Below are positions 6,353-13,316 of a stretch of 25,480 nucleotides of DNA, piece after piece. Under the pieces are notes generated by a model. That model worked only from the letters and a program-made list of their open reading frames with translations, was not told where the DNA came from and did no database searches. A program made the translations under genes and the position numbers. Within the stretch, counting starts at the first letter, position 1; every line of letters starts with the position of its first letter. Source of the DNA: CAZCCC01 sp964497245 (GTDB lineage Bacteria; Patescibacteriota; Patescibacteriia; Buchananbacterales; UBA6539); NCBI GenBank assembly GCA_964497245.1, contig CAZCCC010000020.1:1-25480 (forward strand), read 5' to 3'.

Positions 6353-7624
6353 ATGGATGTTGCTAAACAAATTACATTAAATAATATGGAATTGACAAGA
6401 TTCTTTTTCGCCATAGTCTTACTTCTTGTATCTGCCCATTGGTTTGGATATATTTTTCAGAGATTTAAAATGCCAAAAGTTATCGGTGAGATTGTGGGTG
6501 GTTTAGTCTTGGGTCCAACCTTGCTGGGATTTTTTGCACCAAATATCTACAATTGGATTTTTAATGCTTTTGAAGCGGAAGGGAAATTAATCTCAATTAT
6601 CTATTGGTTTGGTTTAGTATTGTTAATGTTTATATCTGGCTTTGAGATTCAAAGATCATTCAGTAAAGGAGATAAAAAAACAATTTTTGCTTTATTGGTG
6701 GGAGCAACAGCAATTCCATTTCTCGCAGGGTGGTTAGCCCCAAGTTTTTATGATTTTTCTCCATTTTTAGGCTCGGCAGATAATATGCTTGCATTAAAAA
6801 TAGTAATTGCCATTGCTGTTGCAGTAACCTCCATTCCAGTTATTTCCAAAATATTTATTGATTTAAAAATAATGGACACAAGATTTGCAAAAATTGTTTT
6901 GGCTACAGCAACAATTCAAGACGTTATACTTTGGATTGCTTTAGCAATTGCTACAGGATTGGTAAGTGCAGAAGCAGTTTCAACTTCAAACATTACTTCT
7001 ACTATATTGATTACATTGGCATTTTTTGGTGTTACTCTTTTGATAATACCAAAACTTATTAGGTTCAGCAATAATTCACGATTAAATTTATTGATTAAAT
7101 CTTCTGCTTCAGGATATGCTTTGTTTATTTGCTTCTTTTTTGTAACAATAGCAAGCATATTAAATGTAAATATTGTATTTGGAGCATTTTTAGCTGGAAT
7201 AATTGTAGGCACGATGCCTAATGAGAAATTTGGAAATGTTAAAATTCATATAAAAGAAATTTCTCTTGCTTTTTTCATTCCGATTTATTTTGCAGTGGTG
7301 GGATTAAAATTAGATTTGATTCATCATTTTGACTTAATGTTCTTTTTAGGATTTTTACTGTTTACAACTATTTTTGAAACAGCAGGAACTTTAATCGCGG
7401 CAAAACTGGCGAAAAAAGATTGGCTTTCCAGCTTTAATCTTGCCGTTGCGATGAATACAAGAGGAGGTCCAGGAATTGTCCTCGCTACTGTCGCATTTGA
7501 TATGGGAGTAATCAATGAAACATTTTTTGTTACGCTTGTTATGATTGCAATAGTAACATCACTTTTAGCAGGTTATTGGTTTAAATTCTTAATGACAAAA
7601 GGATGGAATCTTCTGAAAAAGTAA
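6353..7624 (+). CDS. CPA2-family cation/proton antiporter (Kef-type, membrane domain only)
   Basis: The protein is 423 aa with about 12 membrane helices, the size of the CPA2 Na+(K+)/H+ exchanger domain. Family marks are 'FKMPKVIGEIVGGLVLGPTL' in the first repeat, 'AVTSIPVISKIFIDLKI', the ion-path segment 'ATIQDVILWIALA' with its aspartate, and 'MNTRGGPGIVLATVAFDMG' near the C-terminus. There is no RCK/TrkA-N domain, so it is not a full KefB/KefC. It should exchange monovalent cations for protons in pH or salt homeostasis. The gene is flanked by two identical 194-bp repeats, and part of it (7089-7142) recurs inverted at 7950-8003. Confidence 0.9.
   Translation: MDVAKQITLNNMELTRFFFAIVLLLVSAHWFGYIFQRFKMPKVIGEIVGGLVLGPTLLGFFAPNIYNWIFNAFEAEGKLISIIYWFGLVLLMFISGFEIQRSFSKGDKKTIFALLVGATAIPFLAGWLAPSFYDFSPFLGSADNMLALKIVIAIAVAVTSIPVISKIFIDLKIMDTRFAKIVLATATIQDVILWIALAIATGLVSAEAVSTSNITSTILITLAFFGVTLLIIPKLIRFSNNSRLNLLIKSSASGYALFICFFFVTIASILNVNIVFGAFLAGIIVGTMPNEKFGNVKIHIKEISLAFFIPIYFAVVGLKLDLIHHFDLMFFLGFLLFTTIFETAGTLIAAKLAKKDWLSSFNLAVAMNTRGGPGIVLATVAFDMGVINETFFVTLVMIAIVTSLLAGYWFKFLMTKGWNLLKK
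7089..7142 (+). repeat. 54-bp segment of the antiporter gene with an inverted copy downstream
   Basis: These 54 bases inside the antiporter gene are the exact reverse complement of 7950-8003. Matching stops on both sides within one base. Confidence 0.92.
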
Positions 7625-7646
7625 AGTTTTCAGCCTCCAACTTAAT

Positions 7647-7705
7647 TGAAACGACGACGACAATCTGATATATTAATGGAAAACTACTGTTTTCCCGTCG
7701 TTTCA
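7647..7705. repeat. nested inverted repeat downstream of the antiporter gene
   Basis: The outer arms TGAAACGACG (7647-7656) and CGTCGTTTCA (7696-7705) are a perfect 10-bp match. Inside, a hairpin GGAAAAC-TACT-GTTTTCC (7678-7695) abuts the right outer arm with no gap. No T-tract follows, so it is not a standard terminator. It lies 22 bases after the antiporter stop and could be a 3' mRNA structure or part of a recombination site. Confidence 0.6.
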
Positions 7706-7723
7706 GAGTTCACTTTAACTCAA

Positions 7724-7917
7724 AATTTCTCTTCCCAACGTTGCACTAAATTTTTATCCTTCGGAGAATATAACAAGGATATGGATGATGCTGCCAAAAA
7801 ATCAGGCGAGCTTACAACTCAGTGGCTTGAAGCAATGCGTAAATCACAAGAAGAATAGAATAAGGATTAGAGAATGAGAAATAAAAAACATTTCTCTTCG
7901 TCCAAATTTCACTTTTT
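7724..7917 (+). repeat. 194-bp direct repeat, copy B
   Basis: Identical by eye to 5822-6015. Because the sequence before each copy differs, the repeat unit starts sharply at 7724. The open frame that spans this copy (7646-7858) is best read as a non-functional remnant, since only the part inside the repeat is shared. Confidence 0.9.
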
Positions 7918-7949
7918 TAAAACTTTTTATTTACCTTTATAAACCTATG

Positions 7950-8003
7950 CAAAAAAGAAGCAAATAAACAAAGCATATCCTGAAGCAGAAGATTTAATCA
8001 ATA
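7950..8003 (-). repeat. 54-bp inverted copy of an antiporter gene fragment
   Basis: Exact reverse complement of 7089-7142, placed 33 bases after copy B of the 194-bp repeat. A 9-bp inverted repeat, TAAACCTAT (7939-7947) and ATAGGTTTA (8001-8009), frames it and shares three bases at the right edge. Confidence 0.92.
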
Positions 8004-8136
8004 GGTTTACTCATATTTTGATTAAAATTTAACGCATATAAAAAGTTTACTTTATTTAGTTCCAAAAGTAAATAACGCCCCGAGAAACCATAGAACTCTC
8101 ACCTAACACAATTTAACTGAAATTCCATTTTTTAAC

Positions 8137-8171
8137 AAAAAAAGGGCCTTGGCAAAACATACCAAAGACCC
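8137..8171 (-). terminator. rho-independent terminator of the 8192-8359 gene
   Basis: On the minus strand GGGTCTTTGG and CCAAGGCCC pair with one bulge around a 9-base loop, followed by T7. It is 21 bases past the stop of the zinc-ribbon gene. Confidence 0.75.
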
Positions 8172-8191
8172 AGCGACCAATCATCATTCCT

Positions 8192-8359
8192 TTATGGACC
8201 GACGACTAAGACCGCCATTACTTCGTCGGACTCACCATTCCGGCGCATGTCATTTTCAATCAAATCTCTGTACGCACGGGAAGGCTGCCCGCATTTTAGA
8301 CAGAAGTCCCCATCCTCAGGGTCAGGACTTCCAAAACAGTAACTACATTCTTTACTCAT
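8192..8359 (-). CDS. small zinc-ribbon-like protein, 55 aa
   Basis: Reading the minus strand gives a 55-aa protein starting 'MSKECSYCFGSPDPEDGDFC' and continuing LKCGQPSRAYRD, ending MAVLVVGP. The two CxxC pairs (C5/C8 and C20/C23, 11 residues between) make a typical four-cysteine zinc ribbon, and CGQP at the second knuckle is common in such folds. The start is fixed by SD AGGAG (8368-8372) 8 bases before the ATG. A good terminator follows, and a TATAAT box lies upstream (8395-8400). Small size and the ribbon suggest a nucleic-acid or protein adaptor role, but no partner is indicated. A plus-strand ORF covering 8149-8463 is its shadow. Confidence 0.72.
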   Translation of the reverse strand: MSKECSYCFGSPDPEDGDFCLKCGQPSRAYRDLIENDMRRNGESDEVMAVLVVGP

Positions 8360-8394
8360 TTTACATTCTCCTATTCTGTTATATTTCCAAACAA

Positions 8395-8400
8395 ATTATA
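8395..8400 (-). promoter_or_regulatory. putative -10 box for the zinc-ribbon gene
   Basis: A perfect TATAAT on the minus strand, 36 bases before the ATG. No clear -35 box stands at 16-18 bases, so the promoter call is modest. Confidence 0.35.
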
Positions 8401-8543
8401 TTAGCATATCTTACAAAAAAAGTAAATACCGGTGAAAGAACACTCACTCCACGCCACTGTTGATTATGATCAACTCTACATCACCAATAAATATATAACT
8501 CGGGATAATCGGTTAACATTAATTTAAATAACTATTTTAAAAA

Positions 8544-9188
8544 ATGATTTTTAAAAAAATTCTGCTAATAATAAATCAATTTTTTGGGCTTTTGCTTTTT
8601 ATTAGTTTTTTTGGAACGCTGGTCAGTATCTTTATTTTTCGTCGTATTACCATCTACGGCCATAATTTTAATACCGGCGCAACTTTAATTACTCTAGTAT
8701 TTTTTAGTTCTTTAATAATGTTTATTTTCAAACCTATTTTAAAAAGTAAATCCGGACTTAAAGCCATATATCAAAGCGGGTGGGGCTATTTGCTAATAAT
8801 TTTGCTTATCACAACTTTTGTTTTAATATTTGGATATATATCCATATACCTACCCCTAACAAGTCAATTCCTCGGTGAAATTATTTTTTCCAATGAACAA
8901 AGCATTACGGTAACAGCCAAAGAAGGATTAAAATTTTATTTTGAATTTGACACCGGCGCATATAACCGAGATGGCACAAAAATAAAAGTTACAATCATCG
9001 GACCAAATCAATGGTCAGCAAACAAAATTTATACAATTGCAAAAAAAGAAAGCAAAGACTCTACGGTCAGTGGAACCTCAATGGTTTCAAGCATGGAAAA
9101 ACTGCCGGCAGATGGAGAATATAAAATTATATTTCACCAGCTAGAAAATAAGATACTAATTAAAAAAATAAGAATTTTTGGAAAGTAG
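8544..9188 (+). CDS. membrane protein with C-terminal extracytoplasmic domain
   Basis: This 214-aa protein has three hydrophobic helices in the N-terminal half (about 8-31, 44-65, 80-108). The remainder, about 110-214, is soluble and strand-rich: 'SITVTAKEGLKFYFEFDTGA', 'IKVTIIGPNQW', 'DGEYKIIFHQLENKILIKKI', which resembles a small beta-sandwich. No family is recognised. It could be a sensor or envelope-stress type membrane protein, but nothing in the neighbourhood supports a specific role. The ATG has no SD, like most larger genes here. Confidence 0.65.
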   Translation: MIFKKILLIINQFFGLLLFISFFGTLVSIFIFRRITIYGHNFNTGATLITLVFFSSLIMFIFKPILKSKSGLKAIYQSGWGYLLIILLITTFVLIFGYISIYLPLTSQFLGEIIFSNEQSITVTAKEGLKFYFEFDTGAYNRDGTKIKVTIIGPNQWSANKIYTIAKKESKDSTVSGTSMVSSMEKLPADGEYKIIFHQLENKILIKKIRIFGK

Positions 9189-9261
9189 ATAATATTCCAC
9201 ACCACAAACCTCGCGACGTCAACTAAAACAATAGCGTTGTAAAAGATATGACTTGTTGTTT

Positions 9262-9297
9262 AAAAAAAAGAAGCCGCTGGATAAACCCACACGGCTT
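9262..9297 (-). terminator. rho-independent terminator, minus strand
   Basis: AAGCCG and CGGCTT (6 bp, with partial pairing in the 15-base loop) are followed by C and T8 on the minus strand. It lies 11 bases beyond the end of the broken frame 9309-9458. Confidence 0.7.
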
Positions 9298-9308
9298 TGA
9301 GTCTGCTT

Positions 9309-9458
9309 TCAGGAAAAAGAACGGGACGATTCAATAGCCCTATTCCAATTTCGGGCGACATAAACTGTGATAGCGCCAGTTTCATGAACAATCGCTATAC
9401 AACAAATACCGTTGCAGTCTTCGTAAAATCCCCCACGGTATCGCTTAATAGGAGTATA
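9309..9458 (-). pseudogene. remnant of a small minus-strand gene
   Basis: A 49-codon open frame ends at TGA (9309-9311) just before a good terminator. The deduced peptide (with GGFYEDCNGICCIAIVHETG, then ITVYVARNWNRAIES) looks like a real small beta/alpha protein tail. The frame opens after a TAG and holds no ATG, GTG or TTG, so no normal start exists. An ATG upstream in another frame stops after 11 codons. The gene was probably frameshifted, or it starts on ATT. Confidence 0.4.
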
Positions 9459-9602
9459 CTAAAGAAAACACTCCATACATCTCAAAATAAGGCAGCTGAG
9501 AGGGACAGTATTTTGAAATATTTTTGGATTCCTTTTTGGTATTAAAATTGATATAATAGTAAAAGACCCAAAAAAATTAATATATTTAATAAACTAACTA
9601 AT

Positions 9603-9635
9603 AAAAAACCGTCAGAAGTCGTGCGACATGACGGT
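9603..9635 (-). terminator. rho-independent terminator of the 9679-10355 gene pair
   Basis: On the minus strand ACCGTCA and TGACGGT form a 7-bp stem with an inner GTCG/CGAC pairing, then a T6 run. It is 44 bases beyond the stop of the 9679 gene. Confidence 0.75.
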
Positions 9636-9678
9636 ATTTAAATTTATAATAAAAGAGCTAAATTTTTTACTTAAAATC

Positions 9679-9957
9679 CTAATCAAGTATCCCCAAATAA
9701 GTATCGCAGATGCTACAAAATAGTCCACCACCAGTTGATCTATCAAGCTCTGTATGAGGACAATTTGTCCTAAGCGCCAACAATCTTTTATTTAGTCCCT
9801 TTTTTTCATTTCTAAGTTCTCTTTTCTTATTTTGAGGGATTCCAGCCTCTTCTAAAATAAATTCAATTCCATTCATCCTTAAATTAATTTCATGTACTTC
9901 ACGACGAATAGCTTCTACTGTGAACTTTTCTTGTTCATCATCTTTCTTTTTTACCAT
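9679..9957 (-). CDS. small protein with C-terminal zinc-knuckle motif, 92 aa
   Basis: I place the start at ATG 9957 because SD AAGGAGG (9966-9972) lies 8 bases upstream; a longer frame from 9990 would begin before the SD. The protein starts 'MVKKKDDEQEKFTVEAIRRE', continues as a charged helical region likely to form a coiled coil (about 12-62), and ends with CPHTE...GGGLFCSICDTYLG, where C and H then CxxC may bind zinc. No named family is recognised. The upstream gene (9951-10355) ends 7 bases inside this start, so the pair is translationally coupled and shares a promoter and terminator. Confidence 0.65.
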   Translation of the reverse strand: MVKKKDDEQEKFTVEAIRREVHEINLRMNGIEFILEEAGIPQNKKRELRNEKKGLNKRLLALRTNCPHTELDRSTGGGLFCSICDTYLGILD

Positions 9958-10355
9958 GACCATATCCTCCTTATGATTGTTCTCAAGCATTTCAGTATTT
10001 TCTCAAAAAAACTATCATCTTGTACCTCTTGTAGATTAAGCTTACTACCCCCCTTTGGAAAAATAGTGGATCTACCTAAAAAAGGCATAGTAAAACTGAT
10101 TCGGCCTTGACCAATATCAAATGGCAGCGACACCTGAGAAGAAATAGACAAAAAAATTTTTCCTCCTTTTCTATACATTTTCCATTTACCACCATCCTTA
10201 TCAGATAGACGGGCAATCCATGGACTATGGATAATAACGTCATCATCTTTAATTTCAATAAAGCTAATTGGTCCCCGATAGATATCACCACCCTCATAAG
10301 TTTCAATATCTCCACCGACAATATCCTCTCGTTTTAAAACATCATTCCAAGCCAT
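9951..10355 (-). CDS. hypothetical protein, 134 aa
   Basis: The ATG is preceded by SD AAGGAG with 7 bases spacing. The N-terminal two thirds are strand-rich ('GGDIETYEGGDIYRGPISFI', 'DDVIIHSPWIAR', 'KGGKIFLSISSQVSLPFDIG', 'GRISFTMPFLGRSTIFPKGG'). The C-terminus 'FFEKILKCLRTIIRRIWSW' is a basic, tryptophan-rich amphipathic helix that could touch a membrane or nucleic acid. I know no family for it. It is first in a two-gene unit with the 9679 gene, with a promoter upstream and a terminator at 9603-9635. Confidence 0.62.
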   Translation of the reverse strand: MAWNDVLKREDIVGGDIETYEGGDIYRGPISFIEIKDDDVIIHSPWIARLSDKDGGKWKMYRKGGKIFLSISSQVSLPFDIGQGRISFTMPFLGRSTIFPKGGSKLNLQEVQDDSFFEKILKCLRTIIRRIWSW

Positions 10356-10408
10356 ACTACTACTCCTTATGTTTAGGCTGAAAACTCCTGCCTGCTTGCT
10401 ACTATGCT

Positions 10409-10436
10409 ATATTAATATAAATAAAAAATATGTCAA
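10409..10436 (-). promoter_or_regulatory. sigma70-type promoter for the 10355/9957 gene pair
   Basis: On the minus strand a perfect -35 TTGACA (10431-10436), a 16-base spacer and -10 TAATAT (10409-10414) lie 54 bases before the ATG. The remaining intergenic DNA to 10675 is very AT-rich; I see only a doubtful 35-codon frame (10529-10636). Confidence 0.55.
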
Positions 10437-10675
10437 GTAAAGTAGATAATGTGAACACACCTATTGCGTTTTTCTAGCGTAGCTTATATACTTAATAAAT
10501 ATTTACTTATATAAATATTATCAAAACAATGAATACAAAATATTTTTTAGTCTGCTTTGCCTACTTTCTAAAACCCTTATTATTTTATAATTACTTTATA
10601 TATTCCCCTACCTGCTGCATAACTAAAGAAAAATAATTAAAAATCATCTCTTACTTATTTATAACCTGCATTAAT

Positions 10676-11035
10676 ATGGAAAAACCGGAAAACATCATAG
10701 ATTTAGGTGAATATAAATTTAATAAAAACCGCGAAATTTTCAGCAGTATTGCCGCGGAAATAAGGTCAGGAGTGCTCCAGACACATTTTGGCGACAATAA
10801 ATTTCTATTTGCTCTAACAGACGAAATTCTTCATTTTTCATTAATGGGAGAAAGTTTAAAATCAGACATGACTGAATATGAATCAAAATGTGCAGAAGCA
10901 ACACAAGAAATTTTAAGAAACATTAAAAAAATAATAGAATATCTGTCTCAACATCCTAAAGATAACTGTCCGGCAATCAGACAAAACGCGATAAAAATTA
11001 ACTCGCTTGCAGAAGAAATTAAAATATCATTATAA
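10676..11035 (+). CDS. hypothetical helical protein, 119 aa
   Basis: A soluble, mostly helical protein starting 'MEKPENIIDLGEYKFNKNRE'. The C-terminal half has heptad-like spacing ('SKCAEATQEILRNIKKIIEY') and may be a coiled coil. There is no signal peptide or membrane segment. The gene precedes the secreted protein at 11065 by 29 bases on the same strand, so they may be cotranscribed. Function unknown. Confidence 0.6.
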   Translation: MEKPENIIDLGEYKFNKNREIFSSIAAEIRSGVLQTHFGDNKFLFALTDEILHFSLMGESLKSDMTEYESKCAEATQEILRNIKKIIEYLSQHPKDNCPAIRQNAIKINSLAEEIKISL

Positions 11036-11064
11036 ATATTGATTAATATAATTTATTTAAAATT

Positions 11065-11940
11065 ATGAAAAAAACAATTAGCATTACTTTAGCCGTAATT
11101 ATCTGCTCGGCAGCAATCATTGGCTTCATTTATGCCGTTAAAAATAATTATCCAACTGCATCTCCGGAGCAAACCGTAAAAAGCTTTTATGATGACTGGA
11201 TAAAATACCAAGGAGCGGGAAATCCTATTTCCGACCGTATTTATCAAGAAAGTCAAGTTGTCACTGATGAACTGGTAAAAAAATTAGATTCAATAATTTA
11301 TTCTTTTGAATTTGGTGGCTATGATCCGGTAATATGCGCTCAGGACATCCCTCAAAGTTTTAAAGTGGAATTAAAAAGCAAAAACAACGACTTGGCAATT
11401 TTACAAATTGAACAGGATTTCTATGGTTCAATTAATTTTATTTCAGTAGAAACAATTAAAATAGGCAAGGAATGGAAAATAAATGATATTATTTGCCAAA
11501 AACCGGTAGATGACGTTGAAAAAATCCCTGCTGAAAATGACCGAGCCGATAAAGATAATGGGATTTCAGTTTCTCATCAAAATTTGGTAAGTGATTACAT
11601 TAGGCAGAATATTTCGGCCCTAAGTCCTGAAAAAGAAGTCCTGGGAGGAAAATTCTATATAACTTCCATTGATTTTAACGGTCCAAAATCAGCAATTATA
11701 AGCTACGAAGACGGCCATATTGCCTTTGAAGCAAAAATTGAATTTGAAGTTAATATAAACAATGAAGTTAAAATAGAATCTTTTGATATTCTTCCGGAAA
11801 AGAACAATCAAAAAGACAATGACAAACAAATAATCTGCATAGATAAATGCGGCGATGGGATTTGTGACGAAATAGTATGCATGGGAGAAGGCTGCCCATG
11901 TCCGGAAACGCCTCAAACTTGCCCTCAAGACTGCCAATAA
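11065..11940 (+). CDS. secreted/anchored protein with NTF2-like region and Cys-rich tail
   Basis: The protein is 291 aa. Residues 4-25 are a signal peptide or membrane anchor. The region about 33-145 ('SPEQTVKSFYDDWIKYQGAG', 'LAILQIEQDFYG', 'IGKEWKINDIICQ') resembles DUF3828/NTF2-like domains in layout. A second strand-rich region spans about 165-258. The last 35 residues are cysteine-rich, with CGDGICDE, CMGEGCPCPE and TCPQDC, a tail type I associate with exported proteins of Patescibacteria. It probably sits on the outer face of the cell. The ligand or partner is unknown. Confidence 0.65.
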   Translation: MKKTISITLAVIICSAAIIGFIYAVKNNYPTASPEQTVKSFYDDWIKYQGAGNPISDRIYQESQVVTDELVKKLDSIIYSFEFGGYDPVICAQDIPQSFKVELKSKNNDLAILQIEQDFYGSINFISVETIKIGKEWKINDIICQKPVDDVEKIPAENDRADKDNGISVSHQNLVSDYIRQNISALSPEKEVLGGKFYITSIDFNGPKSAIISYEDGHIAFEAKIEFEVNINNEVKIESFDILPEKNNQKDNDKQIICIDKCGDGICDEIVCMGEGCPCPETPQTCPQDCQ

Positions 11941-12307
11941 AGGGTATTAACCGCGGAGTCCCGCACCTTAATTAAGATATATAAGACGGGATCCTCGATT
12001 TTTCACTCCTCCAAAGGCGAACACTCGCTCTACGTCGCCAATAAATTTCGGGCGGGTTTACCCCTCCTTTTGACTCTTAACTCTTTTTGTGATAATATCC
12101 CTTTATCATAAATTGATCTTTAAATAAAATATTGACTAAAGCATTTAGAAACCAAACGGTTTCTTTTGCATTGCCAAAAAACATCGGAGGATTGCCTATA
12201 AGTCAAAAAGTAATAATAAATTAATGTCATAATATCATAAAAAATATCATCATTTTATTGCTTCTTAACTTCAAACATCAACGGACTTAGTCCAATGGAA
12301 TCATATC
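11941..12307. other. 367-base intergenic region, no gene seen
   Basis: No convincing reading frame on either strand. It holds an inverted repeat GGCGA...TCGCC around 12016-12039, inside a stretch partly shared with 8438-8492. A hairpin GAAACC-AAAC-GGTTTC (12148-12163) followed by four T could be a weak terminator. A near-palindrome GGACTTAGTCC lies at about 12283. Confidence 0.5.
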
Positions 12308-12679
12308 ATGATTGCTAAAGTGATTAATGTGTATCACGTCCCGGCCCAAAGATCTTTAATTCAAGGCTTTAAACAAGGCCAAACAAAAAAGAAACTGGGT
12401 CATACGGTTTATACGGCAAAAGGCAGCGGCTGGGGCCAGCACCTTGAAGCCGGGAAAATCCTACTTGTTTTGTCGGTTAGAAATCAAACTTTTGAACTTA
12501 ATATAGGTTGGTATTTCCGCCAAAAATTTAACGACTGCGGAAAAGCAAGACTGACAAAAAAAAGAATAGAAAAAATAATATCCAGCAGGCCTCACGAGGT
12601 ATCTATTGAAAAAACTAAAGATCGGTTGCAGATTTCTGAAACTGACTTGCAGGATTGGTATAACAGGGCATTTAATTGA
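12308..12679 (+). CDS. hypothetical protein, 123 aa
   Basis: A basic soluble protein beginning 'MIAKVINVYHVPAQRSLIQG', with 'KLGHTVYTAKGSGWGQHLEA', then 'LLVLSVRNQTFELNIGWYFR' and a lysine-rich helix 'KARLTKKRIEKIISSRP'. The strand-rich core and basic surface could bind RNA or DNA, but no family is recognised. It ends 15 bases before a plausible terminator and is likely monocistronic. No clear SD precedes the ATG. Confidence 0.58.
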   Translation: MIAKVINVYHVPAQRSLIQGFKQGQTKKKLGHTVYTAKGSGWGQHLEAGKILLVLSVRNQTFELNIGWYFRQKFNDCGKARLTKKRIEKIISSRPHEVSIEKTKDRLQISETDLQDWYNRAFN

Positions 12680-12694
12680 TAATTTTTCCGATTC

Positions 12695-12726
12695 AACCCT
12701 GAAAGACAAGAGCTTTTGGGGTTTTT
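12695..12726 (+). terminator. rho-independent terminator after the 12308 gene
   Basis: AACCC and GGGTT outer arms, with an AAAG/CTTT inner pairing, run into a TTTTT tract. Confidence 0.55.
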
Positions 12727-12739
12727 ATTACTAGAAAAA

Positions 12740-12768
12740 TTGACAATTTCCATTGATGTCTGTAATCT
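12740..12768 (+). promoter_or_regulatory. putative promoter of the 12827 lipoprotein gene
   Basis: A perfect -35 TTGACA (12740-12745), a 17-base spacer and TAATCT (12763-12768) lie 58 bases before the start codon. The -10 box matches consensus at only some positions; TATAAA at 12771 is an alternative. Confidence 0.4.
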
Positions 12769-12826
12769 GATATAAATGATGCCCTTTTTACAATAAAGTC
12801 AACTGTTCTTAAAGGAGGACAATGAA

Positions 12827-13240
12827 ATGAAAAGAAATAACTTGTTGCTTTTTGCCATACTGGCACCTTTAGTTTTTTGTTGCTGCCAGTCAAATGCTCC
12901 GCTTTTGGGCTTTTCCAAAAATGACGTGGACCAACAAATCTGTTTGGTTCTAAAAACTTATGATTCCAACCTTTTGGAATACTTCTACGCTGAAATAGAA
13001 TACCTGCCGCTGCATTTGGCGGCAGAAAAAGCTCAGTTTATCCATGAAGACCAAAAAGAAGTAGAAAAATCAGCTTCCTTGATAATTGGACGAAGGGAAA
13101 CAATACTTCTTTCCAAAAACGAATACTCCTGGATAAAAAAAGGAGCAGTTATAAGAAGGGAATTCGTAAAAAAAGAACTCCTTGATGATGGAGTCTGGCA
13201 CTATAATTTCCACAGAAATTTTTTGGTGGAAATTGACTAA
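12827..13240 (+). CDS. putative lipoprotein, 137 aa
   Basis: The start is fixed by AGGAGG 8 bases before the ATG (12827); an ATG at 12822 opens only a two-codon frame. The N-terminus 'MKRNNLLLFAILAPLVFCCC' is a lipoprotein signal peptide with a run of cysteines at 18-20, one of which would carry the lipid. The mature part is mixed helix and strand, with 'SLIIGRRETILLSKNEYSWI' and 'GVWHYNFHRNFLVEID' at the end. No named family is recognised. The unit has its own promoter, strong SD and terminator, so it is monocistronic. Confidence 0.68.
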   Translation: MKRNNLLLFAILAPLVFCCCQSNAPLLGFSKNDVDQQICLVLKTYDSNLLEYFYAEIEYLPLHLAAEKAQFIHEDQKEVEKSASLIIGRRETILLSKNEYSWIKKGAVIRREFVKKELLDDGVWHYNFHRNFLVEID

Positions 13241-13243
13241 CTT

Positions 13244-13270
13244 GCTCGGAAAAAATCCGGGCTTTTTTTT
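13244..13270 (+). terminator. rho-independent terminator of the lipoprotein gene
   Basis: GCTCGGA (13244-13250), a 5-base loop, TCCGGGC (13256-13262; one G-U pair) and a T8 run, beginning 4 bases after the stop codon. Confidence 0.85.
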
Positions 13271-13316
13271 AATATCGAAAAAAATTAAAATTATAGCAAA
13301 AAAATATCTGCAGCTT

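Noticed and set aside
7646..7858. 70-codon frame spanning the hairpin and repeat copy B
   Set aside because: Its first part covers the nested inverted repeat, and only the repeat part is shared with copy A, so it is probably not a gene.
8149..8463. 104-codon plus-strand frame
   Set aside because: It is antisense to the better supported zinc-ribbon gene and its terminator.
9202..9241. Possible attC-like site ending in GTTGTAA
   Set aside because: The arms do not pair beyond a short GACGTC palindrome.
10529..10636. 35-codon plus-strand frame with hydrophobic residues
   Set aside because: No SD, very AT-rich composition and no terminator; random occurrence is likely.
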